The notes under the pieces: model-generated
Database searches by the model: none
Seen by the model: the letters and a program-made list of their open reading frames with translations, nothing else
Told to the model about the DNA's origin: nothing
Program-made: the position numbers and the translations under genes
NCBI GenBank assembly: GCA_032207245.1
Contig: CM063508.1
Span: forward strand, 89,468,890-89,532,889
DNA from: Pardosa pseudoannulata
Lineage: Eukaryota > Arthropoda > Arachnida > Araneae > Lycosidae
Direction: 5' to 3'
Length of the DNA: 64,000 bases
In this document: positions 12,345 through 27,650 of the stretch, piece after piece
Layout of the letters: the number at the start of each line of letters is the position of its first letter
How positions within the stretch are numbered: position 1 is the stretch's first letter

Positions 12345-12389
12345 GCATATATATATATGTATATATATGTATATATATATATATGTATA

Positions 12390-12433
<44 letters not shown>

Positions 12434-12525
12434 ATATACATATATATACATACATACATATATACATATATATACATTGATATATACATAGATATATATA
12501 CATACACACACACATATATATATAT
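12291..12525. repeat. (TA)n/(GTATA)n microsatellite
   Basis: Compound TA, GTATA, ATAC and CA repeats over about 235 bp. Overlapping Tyr/Ile frames on both strands are artefacts. Confidence 0.96.
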
Positions 12526-12644
12526 GCTTACATTTTGACTAAACTTTATTTGGTAAATATTAAAGAGTTATTTATTATAATAGACATAAAATGACTATTG
12601 CTAATAATATCAAATATGATAAAATGATAAAATATATTAATATT

Positions 12645-14150
<1,506 letters not shown>

Positions 14151-17100
14151 CTATATAATTTATTTACGCCCATCCACAGTACATTCTTTAGGCATGAAGA
14201 GTATTCTGTAAATCTAAACATTTACATATGATACATTGCTTAATACATTTCGCAGATTTCATTCGAATCTGATAAACATTTAACGGTGTTTCAGTTACTT
14301 TAACATAAATGTGTAATCCTTTATTATAACAGACGTAATAAGATAACGTAATAAGAAAAATCTAGTTTCAGATTCCTTTGTTAGTTTTCGTTACTGACTT
14401 AAAAACCTTGGAATCATTATTTATATCCTTACTTTTGAAGCTAGTATTTCTAGGATTTTATATCAAAACCTATTTAGGTATACAAATTTGAATCCAACAA
14501 ATCAAATACATTTGATAATATTTTATATTTCGAATGCATTTTCATTTTATTATTTAAGCAGCGTCTTTATCTAGGATAATATGTGAATAAATTGGTTTTC
14601 GGACAGTTTTGGTAAACAAAAAAAAAAAAATGTAGAATCCAAAGCAAATGTTATAAAATAAAAATTGTTATAAATTTTAAATACTAAACATAAGCACGTA
14701 ACATTTCTTCGAGGGTTATACTTACCCACTTTAAATTTCTATCTAAATAATTGCGAATAACAATTGAGTATTATAGCATGCAGTAATATACCTCAAATGA
14801 TGCCATACTAATCAAGGCGTGAAATCTAGAGTAGAAAATATGTCCCGAGTTTAGATACAAAAATTTATAGTTTCCCTTACTATAACAATATTTTTTGCTT
14901 TACACTACTTGCTTGTTAACCACTTTACATGTAAAGTTTAGTCACAAAAATTTACTGGAAACAATTATACGTAAAGAATAATTGGTATGGATATTAGTGA
15001 CAGAAGAAATTTCTTTGTTGTAGGATAGAAATTTCAGTTTGAGATTTATACATCGAAATTTCAATTTTAATTATAACTACCGAGTGCCAGTGTGGGAAAT
15101 TTAAGTTTACCCTAATCTTGAAATTAATGCATCAAAACATTAATTCCATTCGGAATTCATTCTAAAAAATTAAATTAGCTCAAATTTCAAAACCGAATTC
15201 ATTCAAAGCCAAACATGAAAAATTCTTCCTCCTAACTTAAGATTTTCTCTACTCCAGAAGAGGCAATGAGTTATGATCATAACGGTTATTAATAGGAGAA
15301 TTAGTAGGAGAAAGTCATGAAGTACCAAACTTAATTGGAAAACAACTGCTAGACGGTTAAACATATCAAACAGGTTTCACTGTGCAAAAAACATAATAAA
15401 GGAAAAGATGCATTTAATTTACATGCAAATCATGCCAGCTACGTGCATAAATGCAGATTATATTCAAGGGAAACTAACTGTTAAGATAAAGAATTTAACA
15501 TCGGTTTTTTAAACGGTTTTTACATTTTAATGCATCTTTTTATTAAACAGATATTCCTTTAATTTTCTGACAGGAAGTGTCATTTTAATATACATTCACA
15601 CGTACGCACACACACATAAGTGGTATGTATATAATTTATTTTCAAGAAATATTACGTTCGAGGTGGAAAAGGATAACCCTTAATTTTCTATCATTTTAAA
15701 ATTTAAGCTATAAATTGAAGCGAAATAAATGCAATTTAACCTCAAACGCCAGATAAATTTCTTACATTTATGAAATTGAATGTTATTATATTTATTGATT
15801 TAAAAAGTTTGAGCAATAACTATTTTGAAACCTTAAATTCACATTTTTCGCAATATTAAATGTAAGTAATAAAATATAAAATTTACTAGCTCCAAAGTTT
15901 ATATTAATTAAGTATGATGATAAAGTTGAAATAATACGTCACATATTTCATCAGTTTCATAGCAAAAAGTCTTCATCTTTTTCTTCGATCGCAAGAAATG
16001 CCGAATAATTCATAAGACGTAAATATATATAGAATTACAATAGTGAATTATTTTTAATGCTTTGTTACTCAATACAGGTATTTTAAGAACAAATATAAAT
16101 ATAATCTATTATTTTCATTTGTTATCATTTTTATGATATTCTACGGGATTAACGAGTAAAATTAATATAAAATTTTTATAATGTAACTACATATAAGGAA
16201 TTTTTTAAGATTTTTGGTACAATTATAGCTTTTATTCGATAATTATATCACCTTTTCTAAAAATTAGGCAAACAGAGTTGTGTAAATTGCAATTTTATTC
16301 ACAAATTATAAAGAAATTATTACCTCCTGAAATTTTAAATTATTAATTTACTAACTGGACCAGGACAATAAGTTAATTAAACTGAAATCAAAATTCATGA
16401 AAAAGACATTCTTAATCATGGTTATAAACGCATCAGTTTTGCTAAAATGAAAAATGATAAATGTTCTAAAGTAATAATTTATATGCTGGATTAATTCTTC
16501 AATGAATTAAGAATATGGGAGTCATATCCTGTTTGGGAGTTTTTTTAAACTATTGCTTTTATGAGTTATAGACTATACGAAAAAAAAACCGAGAGCGTTT
16601 CCATCTAAAATTATTTAAATATTTTTTCAAAAATCCAAAGAAGTAAGAAGATTTCTACATCTTGTTTTGGGTCATTGGTTACAAATGAAAACAATAAAGA
16701 GGTGATTATATGAAAAACAGAATGTAGAAGTAATATTTATTTATACAACTGAAAAGGATATCATGTCAATGTTCAAAAATCTTGATTTCTTGCCGTTGTA
16801 AAAAAGCATGAAGCCTAATTTTTATTAAAAAAACTATTATTCGTTTGGAGTTACATTGAAGATTCTTCTGTACATCTTGGAATATATTGTGTTGTAATCA
16901 TATGACAATAAATATTGCTAAAGATTAATGAAATATGGTTAGAATAATTTATTTGCTTTTGTGTAATATTTGATTCAAATTGAAAAATTTTGTAAAATTC
17001 CGAAATTATTTCGCTATACCATTTTTCCATGTAACCATTTAAGTCACTCCTTTCACTCTTTATATCAGTAAAATGAAATTTTATTACCTTATTAAAATAT

Positions 17101-18590
17101 TGCTATCTATATCTTTTAAGGAATTGTAAAATATGCCTGTTCCTTAATAATATATGGCTGTTTTTAAATGTTAAGAACGATAGCATGGCATTTCTTTTAT
17201 ATCCAACAACATCGCCATATATTTAGTGGTCCGAGAGTTGCAAATCAGCTTTTTAAAATGAAAGTTTATTTTAATTATAATGTGCTAGCCAGATACGTAC
17301 ATTTCTTATTTGATTATCTTGTTGAAATATAGGGTGCTTATTCTTATATACTCTTATATCCAAGAAATGAAATCAAAATATCATACATATTTGTTAATTA
17401 GGAAAAAAATGTTTTTGGTTACCTAAATGCCGTAAACTGCACTAATAATGTAAAATTTAAGCTTTTATCTTTTAAATATTGACCAAGACTACATAAAAGT
17501 GTAATTCTACAAGTTTATGTCAAACAAAACAATTTCCTATGCTCAAATACGGTTAAAACACTTAATGTAATTATTTTAATTTCTTTGTTAATAATTAAAA
17601 TAATAATAAATTTCGAGGTGATACTATGAAAGCGTTGCAAAGCAATTACATAAACAATACTGAGATTTTGCATATGTTTTTACTACATTTAAAATATATT
17701 CAAGCTTGAAATATAAATAAATTAAAAATCAATATTATTAATTAATTTTTTGTTATTAACCTCCTTTGGTTCTCGAAATGTTTGTAGACGATAAAATGAC
17801 CAGTGGACTAAAAGAAGTTAGACTTTTTACTACATAATACAAATGTAACAGGATTTCGAGACAGATAACTCTTCCTTCACAAAGCTAAATAAATGTTATT
17901 TCTTGTGCAGCTAATAAAGCATTAAAGATAAATGACTCGAACAATTGTTTATTCTTGTCCACGGTTTAGAATATCTCAAACCACTTAAAAACAAAAGTTT
18001 TAAATTACAGTTGACTGTGATAAAAAATTTATCACCTCTTTTATAAAGAGATTTTTCAGTCGTTATAGGACATTTTAAGAACAATTTTTCATTTTCACTT
18101 AGTTATATGAATTTGAGATTTTTTATCTGAAACTTTTAAGTTTGTACAATTTAATACCCAGTCTTTATGCTGTATGTATAAAAGGTGGAAATTAAATAAA
18201 AATCTTCAACAAAGAACATAAAAAGTAAACTGAAAACTTTTCAAATTATAAACGTATAGTTTTAAATGAAGTTAATTTTGAGGTAATTAAGACTTTTACT
18301 TTCTTTTTGGAATCAATTTGCAAACAATTTCAATTTTAAAAAGACGCATTTCCTGAAATAAGGTTTGAAATTTTAAACACAACCTTACAACATTTCGCTA
18401 ATGATCTCAGCTTTTTATATTTTAGGCAAAATAATGCAGGTGGTAAGTTTACATTGCTGTATCAGGTATCATCTACTGCTCATTAGTTGCAAATTAGTTC
18501 TCAAAAGTAGAGGCTTAAGCTTCATTATTAAACCAGATATAATTATAGTAACTTATACGCAATGTAGCATCAGTATTTTAAAGTAAAATT
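14151..18590. other. Long AT-rich stretch, nothing recognised
   Basis: About 4.4 kb with no array, element terminus, RNA gene or frame worth calling. There is a short CA-rich patch near 15598-15620. A 61-codon plus frame at 18401-18586 looks like chance. Confidence 0.6.
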
Positions 18591-19691
18591 TTACAATAAA
18601 AGTTCACTTTTACTTTGCTATCTTAACAATATCTTTGTCTGTATACGAAATATTTTTAATGGTTATTCTATATATCGTCTAAACGAAAATCAGTGCACGA
18701 TGAAACTGTGTGGTATAGCCGATCACGAAGTTCTAAAAATCAATAAAATTCTACTAAAAATATGTGAGAGGTTTAAAATCTGTGTAATATGTTATAAAAT
18801 TATGAAATTATTTCTCAAGACTGATACATTTTACACTATAGATGAGACTAAATTTTCTAAGTATTTATATTTACATTACCTATAGAATGAATTATTTTAC
18901 TTCATATAATTAAACATTTAGATTATTTTTCATGACTAATTAGATATGATTTCTTTCTACTTCTCATCTTATACGAAAATAATTACTGAAATTCATTCTG
19001 TAGAATGCAGCTTTTAGATTATTGCAATTTAAATTATAGGCTAATACTTATACTCTAAATTAAGTTATCGTGTGTATCTTAATAAATAAGTTTTTTGAAA
19101 ATTCTAATATAGTAATTGTTTTTTCATTTTTTTATTATAAATTAAGACAAATATTTTTAAAGATTTCAAAAAAATAAATTTTAAATGTTTCACAAAATTT
19201 TGTATAATTTTATTAATAAATATTTACAAACTTCCAGTCTATTAAGACATATACACTTCATTATGAATTAAGACTTCTTTACATGAAATAGGCCTCCTTA
19301 CAATAACCTATTAAATTACAAATATACGGGTAAAAGCTCATAATTAATAAGCTAGAATTATTCACTTTGTGCATGAACAAGATATGTCGTGTAGATTAGC
19401 TTGCAAAAGTATTATAAAGTCATAAATTAATAGTCCCTTGCACAATCTTACTGGACTTTTTCCAGTAACAGTTGCTAATATTATTAATCTACCACCGTAT
19501 CTCAAAACTTTTTTTCATTAAAAGTTACTGAAACCGTTTTGGAATACTAATATTGCCATGGGATAACCCTATTTTTATGTTATTTTAATTCTAAATAAGT
19601 CTTTAATATTTTACGCAAAAACAAAACTGTTTTCAAATTTAATTGAAACAAGAAATTTTCTAAGTTTACAAATGTTTATATTGTTAAAACG

Positions 19692-19692
<1 letters not shown>

Positions 19693-19786
<94 letters not shown>
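19693..19786. repeat. (CA)n(TA)n compound microsatellite
   Basis: About 36 bp of CA repeats run straight into about 58 bp of TA repeats, ending exactly at the Tc1 5' terminus. TA repeats resume on the other side of the element at 21171. Confidence 0.95.
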
Positions 19787-19789
<3 letters not shown>

Positions 19790-21170
19790 GAAAAGAAAAA
19801 GAGACGCACTAAGATGTACCGAGAAGATGTAATGAATGAAAATTGGACATTAGTTGATGTGTATACAGGTTTCGGCTGAAAATGAAAAGTTTTAAAGTTT
19901 GGCGGTCAATGTATGAACGCGTGTCTCGGCAGCGCATGTTATCTGCGCAACTGGCAGGATATCTAAGAGGAGAAATTTCAATTCTAGGTCATAATTTTTT
20001 TGCGAATTTCATTCCGTTTACTCAGGTAGACAGTAACTATGCCTCCAATACAGGTGTGCGAACGACATGCTCAGATGTAAGCATTCGAGAGAGAATTTGT
20101 AGTTACGTTCAAAGAAGCTGGTTGGTCTAAACGGCGAATCACTCGACATTTGGGCAGGATCGATGCCACTATTAGACAATGTTGGCAGGAATGGGTGAGC
20201 CGAACACAGAGTCAAGAAGAAAGCGGTCGACTTAGAGAAACGTCAGAGTGGTACTCATAGCCTCAGATGCATCACTGTCATCGATTGTACGTGCAACTAG
20301 TTCTTCAGTGACAGCAACGACCATGCATAGGAGGCTCAAAGAAAGAGGGCGATTGGAGTCCCCTTGCGACTACCATTGACCTCTGTACAATGAAAAGTCC
20401 ATTTGCAGTGGTGACGGGCTCACTCGAACTGGAAAGTCACTGACTGGAGTAGAATAGTCTTCAGTATTGAGTCCCACTTTGAATTGAGCCCCGATGGGTT
20501 GAGTTCAGAGAACCAGTGAAGACGTGACAGGAGACGCCCAGGTCAACGGTGGGATAACAACCTGTCTTCCGGCATACAGGCCGACCACTAGGAGTGATGG
20601 CCTGGGGTACCATTGCATTTCATAGTAGAACCCCTTTGGTTGTCATCCTTGGCACTTTTACAGGACAGCGGTACGTCGAAGTGCTACCTTCCCCCGATAT
20701 GTTGCCCTATATGTCACGATATTATGGGCTTACATTTCCGAAAGATAATGCCCGGCCTTACACTGCATGTGTTTCTACTGCTTGTAGAATGCTACCTTGA
20801 CCAGCAAGTTCGCTGGGTCTCTCTCCTATTAAGCACGTTAGGAGCATTATGGGCAGAGCCCTCCAACCAGCTCGGGAATTTGAGGATCTAACACGCCAGT
20901 TGGACAGAATTTGGCACGATATCCCTTAGCAGGACATCCGCCACCTCTATCAATCAGTGCCAAGCCGAATAACTTCTTGCATAAGGGCCAGAGGTGGACA
21001 AACAAGTTATTGTGTTTTTCACTTTGTGAAGCTCTTTCACTTGAATAAATCATCTAATTGTTTCTCAAATTACAATCATTTGTTTTTCTGTAGGTGTGCA
21101 TCACATCTACCGATTTTCGTCCCACTCAGATAACTCCTTCTTAGTGTGTATTTTTTTTTGTCTAAGAGTG
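19787..21170 (+). mobile_element. Tc1-type DNA transposon, dead copy, 1384 bp
   Basis: The element sits between TA dinucleotides, the Tc1/mariner target, inside a TA microsatellite. Its left end begins CACGAAAAGAAAAAGAGACG and continues into GCACTAAGA. The right end, complemented, begins CACTCTTAGACAAAAAAAAA and continues ACACACTAAGAAGG, so the termini are diverged inverted repeats of about 30-35 bp. The interior holds a Tc1 transposase pseudogene. Length fits a full-size element (usually 1.3-1.7 kb), so the copy decayed by mutation rather than truncation. Confidence 0.88.
20039..21010 (+). pseudogene. Tc1-family transposase pseudogene
   Basis: The original product would cut and paste the element at TA sites. 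Pieces in different frames are recognisable in order. An N-terminal helix-turn-helix region has FKEAGWSKRRITRHLGR and CWQEWV. The DDE domain has VFSIES, then VMAWGTIAFHSRTPLVV, GQRYVEVL and KDNARPYTA, then SPIKHV, and a C-terminal RARGGQTSY. Relative to Tc1 proteins, the first catalytic Asp (FSDES) is Ile (ATT at 20466-20468), the second Asp survives (GAT at 20744-20746), and the final Glu of SPIEH is Lys (AAG at 20831-20833). The interval between the last two is also short for the D34E spacing. Several frameshifts and stops break it. The start is placed at the ATG whose product begins MPPIQ. It cannot be active. Confidence 0.93.
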
Positions 21171-21850
21171 TATATATATTTATATATTATTAAATAAAAC
21201 GAAAGATCTGTTAACAGAAGTCTAGAGCTATAAACGTGTCCTTAGGAAGGTATTTTTTTCATTCTTCTGACATATAAATACAGTTATAGTTGTATTTTAA
21301 AGTAAATTGTTTTAAATATAAGTTTATTTTTACTTGATCGTCTTAACAATATCTTTGTGTGCTTACGTATAGTTCTTAATATAACCTATCAAATTCTAAA
21401 TGTACGGGTAAAAGTCTATGATAAATCAGCCAGAATTATTCACCTTGTTCATAAACAACTAATGTTAGCTTACATAAGTATCATACTGCCATAAATCAAT
21501 AGCCACTCGCATATTCTTATTGGACTTTTTCCAGCAAGACTTGTTAATATTCTTAAGCTACCACGCTATCTAAATAATAAAATTTTTTTCTGAAAACGGT
21601 TTGGAATACTAACAATGCTGATGGAGAACTCTACTTTTATGGTAGTGTAATAATATTTCCTGCTCAGTTTCATTTTAGTTCCTAATAAGTTTATGAAACT
21701 TCACACAAAACAAAATTTAATCAATGAGAAATTTTCTGAGTATACAAATTTTTACATAATTATTAAAACAAAATATCTGTTAATGAAGTCTAGAAAAATT
21801 TTGCGTGTCTTTAGTTGAAAATTAATTTTTTTTTCATTTTTCTAATACAG

Positions 21851-23009
21851 GCTTGCAACTGCTGAGGTACTTTCAAAAAGGTGAGAAAAGTGAAAAATAA
21901 TACAGAATAAGTGACTAAAAAGTGACTAGACATTAAAAAAAGAGCGATTTTTTCCTACTCTTGATTACAGATGTCATTAGTAAGATTTTTCTATTTATTT
22001 TAACTCTAAATCAAGTGATTCGTGCAAGACATGATTTTAGCGTCAAATACAAAAATGGCTAAAAATTTTGTTTAATACAAGTGATCAATTTAAAAAAAAT
22101 CTATAAATAGAGAATAATACAATACATTAATTTTATAATACTGAAATCTAATAAAAATAATTAGACTGAAAACTTGTTTTCGGGATTTTAATAACAGAAA
22201 TAATTCGAAATGTATGAATGATGCCAGAAAATAGTTTCTGAAACTAAAGGAATCATTACTATAAAGAAATTGAACAAAAACTTATAAAAATATGTACAAG
22301 AAAAATATACTGTAAACTGCTGATATTATAGACTTATTACAGTACATACAATAATACTTATTTCTTAAGAATAAATCGCACTTATTTCTAATAAAAAAAA
22401 AACACGTTAAACTAATACCCACCTCGGGTGTTGGATTAAAGATTCACAGCACGTACTTTTACAAAGCAAAATCTTATATATATTACACGATAAACATCAA
22501 AACAATGACCTTAACACTTAGTAGTGTTGAACTAAACCGCAACATCTGATGATCATAATGCATGCATAACCAACTAACGCAGGCAAATTAAATGAATCTC
22601 AAAGTCGAAATAATAAAACTCCCTGACCTTTATCAGTGATTGCCCTGCTTAACAATTCACATTGCAGAAAAAAATGCATAACATAAGTGAGATCCAAAAA
22701 TAGCTTTCGAAAGTCATAAACTTACTTCATTGGCAATCAGAAAGAGCAATTCTGTTTCCGAAAAAAAAAGTCCAACCTCTTTTTAATGTTTGGTGGTAAA
22801 TTATTCATATTATCTAAACAGTATGTTACCGCACGGCAAAATGACGCAAGGCACTGAGATCCTCGGTATGAAAGGGTCTTCCAGGCAATGTTAAACATTT
22901 TACAAATTGCACAACATTGTGAAAATTAATAGTGTTAAGTTAGTTAGTTCGATAGTTAATTTTCAAAACTAACACTTATTTTTTTTTAAATCAGCATATT
23001 TGGCATCTT
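21851..23009. other. AT-rich DNA, nothing recognised
   Basis: No array, element end or frame. Composition is slightly less AT-rich at 22400-22900, without exon-like features. Confidence 0.55.
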
Positions 23010-23019
23010 AATGTTATTA

Positions 23020-23199
23020 GGTTTGGTTTGGTTTTGGAGCGTTACAGTCTACTGTTCTGCGCACGTGGGCTAATGAAACCGGGACCTACTGCTTAAATCC
23101 TATTCCGAACGGCTACGAACATTCATGCCATAGTGGGATTTGAACCTACAAACTCCAGTACCGACGATCAGCGCCCTAACCAATCGGCCAGAGTTCGGC
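23020..23199 (-). mobile_element. Full-length tRNA-derived SINE, copy 3
   Basis: Same family as the copies at 7.2-7.7 kb, minus orientation. The B box complement GGATTTGAACC is at 23136-23146 and the A box complement CCAATCGGCCA at 23180-23190, each with one change. The tail, read on the minus strand, is CCAAAACCAAACCAAACC, one CCAAA-type unit longer than in copy 1. A 10-bp target duplication, AATGTTATTA, is at 23010-23019 and 23200-23209. More point changes than copies 1, 2 and 4 suggest it is older. Confidence 0.92.
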
Positions 23200-23389
23200 A
23201 ATGTTATTACAAACTCTCTATTGTAAAAGCTGTTTAATTTCTATGCTAAAACAATAATTGTTTTTATAAAATGTTATAAAACTACTGTGGTACAAAATAA
23301 TTAGAATTTTTGTGCAAAATAAAGTCATTTTTACATACAGGATGCCTGTTACACTTCATAATTAAATTTATTTTTATCGATAAACTTCC

Positions 23390-23392
<3 letters not shown>

Positions 23393-23431
<39 letters not shown>
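23393..23431. repeat. (TA)n microsatellite
   Basis: About 39 bp of uninterrupted TA. Confidence 0.95.
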
Positions 23432-23435
<4 letters not shown>

Positions 23436-26400
23436 AATAAAATCTATTTTTTGTCTAAACAATATATCTATAAAAATATTTAGCACAGATTATGTTTTTC
23501 GAAATAAATTTATTTAAATTAATTTTTATTCTATTTGTTATAAGCTAAACAGTCGATAAATTTTATAGAGATATAACAATTTGAATTACGCCTGGAATAT
23601 TCAAATATTAGTAAAACACAAGATTTCATTTTGAAAAATAAAAGTAGTAAAAATAAAAAAATTGCAGAAGTGTAACAGATGGAAAAATAAATAATTGGAA
23701 AAATGCAAGTGTTTAAATAACGATAAAAAAGAAAATTTTGTTTGAAAAAGTATAAGAAGTTATTTTTAATAATAATTAAATGTTATGGTAATATTTAAAT
23801 TCATTATAGGATGACGTAATTACGTTTCATTATTTAACTTGATAGAAATATAAAATTTTCAGCCAAATTTCTCTGAACTGAAAGTGTGAATGATTGTGTT
23901 TAAGGCTACATAGTACTTCTACAGCTGAAAAGTCTTAATTTAAGCAAGCTGCTTTTGGTTCAATATACAATAAAAAAGCTTTTCAGAATTAAATTTTTCT
24001 TAGATCATTAATGAGGGTTTAACATTATAAAGACTATTTATTTTTTTATACGAAGTAAGTCATTTTTAAGAAATTATTAATTAATTACACCAAGTGAAAA
24101 AATAAAAATTAACTTACCTATAAAATAACTTTTGCAATTTGTACAATAGAAACTATTTTTTTTATTAAATAGAAGTAAATTATCCTTTTTTCTGTGGCCC
24201 TTAATTATAGTAATATGAGTAATATATTTTATTTTATTACATTATAAATGCTAATTTTTTAAAGTTTTCTATTTCTTAACAGTTTGCATAAGTATTTTAC
24301 ATCTTTTTTTACTTTAAAGTGATAGATATCACTAAATGTTTAGTTTACAGAATAAAACAGATAATTTCCTTTAGTTGTATATAAAAATTTAATTTTTAAT
24401 ATACATATTTTAAAAGTTTTGCGAGTAGGTCCAAATTTTTCATTCGGTGTATATATTTTTTTTCATTACAATAAAATTATACTAATTGAAATGACAAAAC
24501 TAAACGATTTTTATAGTGTTAAGAACGTTGTGCAATGAACGTGTTAAAAATTCATTCTAAATTTTAAGTCTCGAAAGGCACTTTGTTCTATTAAAGGAGA
24601 ATAAATGCTCTGAATTTTTATTAATATGAATTTTTTAACATAAGTATTTTACATTTTAAATGATATTTCCCAATACGTTTGTAGACTTGAAATAAGAGTA
24701 TTATTTTGCTACTTTTTCAAGATCAGCAGACACTCCTAGTTTAAGGTATGTAATCCATGTTTGCATATTTAAAAATAATTACCGGTAAATATCTATAGAG
24801 TATTACATATCATATGGTTTATTATTCTAATCATGCTACCTGATAAATAAAATAAAACATTTTTTATTTAAAGGAGACGACGAACTATCCCGTAAACAAA
24901 GACTGTAAGTAAATCTTCATTTAATCAAAAATGTGAAGTACTGCATTAATAGAAAAGGAATAATGTCGATTGAGAATTTATTTTGCTTCGATCCTTCAGC
25001 GAGTCATTTGACATTTAATTATGAGTACTACTGATTTATGATTCATAATGTTAGGGAAATATCAGTTAGCTTTCCCCAGTGGAAATCATGGTAATTTGAT
25101 CGGAGAATACAGTAACTAAACAAGCCTTAAGGAAATACACTTGATTAACGGGCTACTAACTCAGATACTTGTTTCCATTGTCAATCAAAATGATTTACTC
25201 GTTTCATTACCCGTTTCTCCTCTACCAATCGATACTCCTGTGCAACCTGTGTGATTTACGTTGGAAGCATTTTCCGCAACGTTACGTCGCAGATTACTGG
25301 GTTTTAACGAGAGTAACCACTGGTTGAAAAAATCGATGGATCCGTAACGGCTACCCAAGCGTTACTTTGAAAAACTAGGCATATTAACTAGGCGGGTAAG
25401 CTCATCATCATAAGTACTATTCTTACTACTTAGTCGTATCGTTTATAAGGATTTTGGATATGACTTTAATATTGATTATCGATTTAGCAACATCACTAAT
25501 ATGTATAGATAATTAAAAACATACACTTTCGTAGTTTAAGGGGAAAGTGTTGTAACGTGAGCATGGGTAATCTGTAAATTCTTAAGACCTCTATTTCTAC
25601 GTTTTGCACCTTAAATACTTCATCACAACTTCCTTTCAGAATACTTTTTATGTAAAAATACATTAATTAACATCATCTCAGAAAATCCTTTTGCGTCTTT
25701 TCTCCGCTTGTGTTGCTGTATAAAAAACAATGGACTGAACCCCTAGTCACACTTAGCATCCACTAAACCTAATTTATAAATCATATCTTGAATTTAAAAT
25801 GAGAGGGAAAGGGAAAATATGAAATGTATAAAAACATAAAATAAATTAGAAACATAAAAGAAGTTACGCATATATATTTTAACATGTTTCCCTTTATAAT
25901 GCATTGTTTTATTTAATTTTCATCATATAGTCTGAAATTGAAAATTATTTCGTTTTTGATTTCAAAAGTGGATACAAATCTAAAAACGGTACAAATGTAA
26001 GAAGAATTAATAACTTAAATAACTATGAAAACGGAAGGATTTTTAATAATATGCTATAAATCAATGCAAAAAAATCAATAGCCCATAATGGGACTTTACA
26101 ATTTAGACAAAGGCTGTTTACACATCTTACTAATGATTTTGACTTTCTCCGTCAGTTTAAACTTAAATGTTAAAATAAAACATTGCTAGAATCAAATTGA
26201 AATATGGTTTAAATATCGTCTGCAGCATTAAAATATTACTGGAAAAGAAACGATAAATCAAAGGCTGCATTTTTACACTTTTCATAGAAAAATATTCTTA
26301 AGTGATTATTACAACAATGATGTGAAAAGCATCGTTTTAATATTTAGACACGCAACATAAGTGATATCATTAATAAAAAAGTGAAGAAACTTAAAAACTT

Positions 26401-27590
26401 ACATATGAAGGAGAAAAAAGGCAAAAAATGCATATCCAACAAAGGCATGTACACCTGTTATTAAATTTCAAGTGGATCTCATGTGTTAAAGAAAAGCCCC
26501 CTTAGCCCTCTAAACTTTAAGCACGTAATTTTCAAGTAACTTATAATTTCTGCTTTAATACTATTCTTGTTTTTTTATGTATAGTATAAAATTTCAGTTA
26601 TTTCCTTAAAAACTTTACATCCTTGGAATCCTTTATTACCATTTAATTTTTTGTAAATCATTTGATTTTGAAAATTTTTTGTGTAGTGTAATAGTTAAAA
26701 ATGTTGAGCCTCTAGTGCAAGTGTGTAATCAAAATGTGTTAGTTTTGAAATTTCACTACCGTCTTAAACGAAAAAAATAAAATTAAATAAGATCTAAATT
26801 TTGCTTAAAAATCAAATAAGACTTAAGATTTGTCTACAATTTTAATATTAGCAATGACATAATTTTAAAAAACTTTTACGGAAATTAGGTGATTTAAAGC
26901 TGAAAATTTAAACTGTTTACTTTGTTTTAAACATATTACCGTTACCATTACTTAAAAATGATTCAGGTACATGGCTCAACCTCGGTGTGTTTTCACGATT
27001 TCGAAACATTTGTTTTGAATATTTTTTATTTTGCCTATTATAAAAATGTGCGTATTATTTTAGTATACAATTTCTAAGTAACAGATTAATAATTAAGGTA
27101 TAACGATGTTAAAGTTATGAAAACTTGAAAGGACTTGAATTTGTATTCATGCTTATGAAACCGAATACATTGGCCAATTTCTTAATCTATCTAATATATA
27201 TTAAAATACTTTGGACATTTTGTAAATTTATTTGAAATGAATAGGTATTATTAATAAAGTGAATTTATTTCTTAAAATTCAATGTTGAATTTTAATTAAA
27301 GTAAAGGAATGAAAATTTGTATATAATTGTAATTGCTTTAAATAGATATTGGGTTTAATTTTGAGAAAAGATATTTGTGTTCTGTCTTTCCCCTAAATAA
27401 ATATAGATTAGAGTAGAGTCATCTTTTTTGTGTATGCTATATGAGACAGCATTAATTAAATTTGAGACGTCAAGATGGTTTATTTTTAAAACTGTAACAT
27501 GGCTAATTATTAATTTACTGTCTGTGGAATTTAAGTTTCGTATTTGTTTATTTAAAAAAATACCACCCTGGTTATTAAACATAAGCAAAT
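23432..27590. other. AT-rich DNA with one slightly GC-richer patch
   Basis: Mostly featureless. At about 24870-25400 the composition rises, and ACT|GTAAGTAAA near 24909 resembles a 5' splice site, but no matching frame or promoter element is visible. The remainder shows no arrays or element ends. Confidence 0.4.
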
Positions 27591-27650
27591 TCAGGATGAA
27601 AAAAGAGTAAGTCTACAATTTCAGGATGAAAAAAGAGTAAGTCTACAATT
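27591..27650 (+). repeat. Perfect 30-bp tandem duplication
   Basis: The unit TCAGGATGAAAAAAGAGTAA (first 20 of 30 bases) occurs twice back to back with no mismatch, at 27591-27620 and 27621-27650. Perfect identity in neutral DNA implies a very recent event, or assembly slippage. Confidence 0.95.

Larger units (their letters stand above)
18590..21850 (+). repeat. Tandem segmental duplication, copy 1 interrupted by Tc1 and microsatellite
   Basis: Copy 1 is 19300-19692, continuing after the inserts at about 21190-21260. Copy 2 is about 21380-21850. Shared words in the same order are ACGGGTAAAAG, AGAATTATTCAC, TGGACTTTTTCCAG, GTTTGGAATACTAA, AGAAATTTTCT, ATCTGTTAA and GAAGTCTAGA. An upstream part, ATCTTAACAATATCTTTGT (18619) versus GTCTTAACAATATCTTTGT (21339), extends the homology, with about 640 bp present only in copy 1. 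The duplication is diverged and predates the Tc1 insertion, which copy 2 lacks. Confidence 0.8.
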
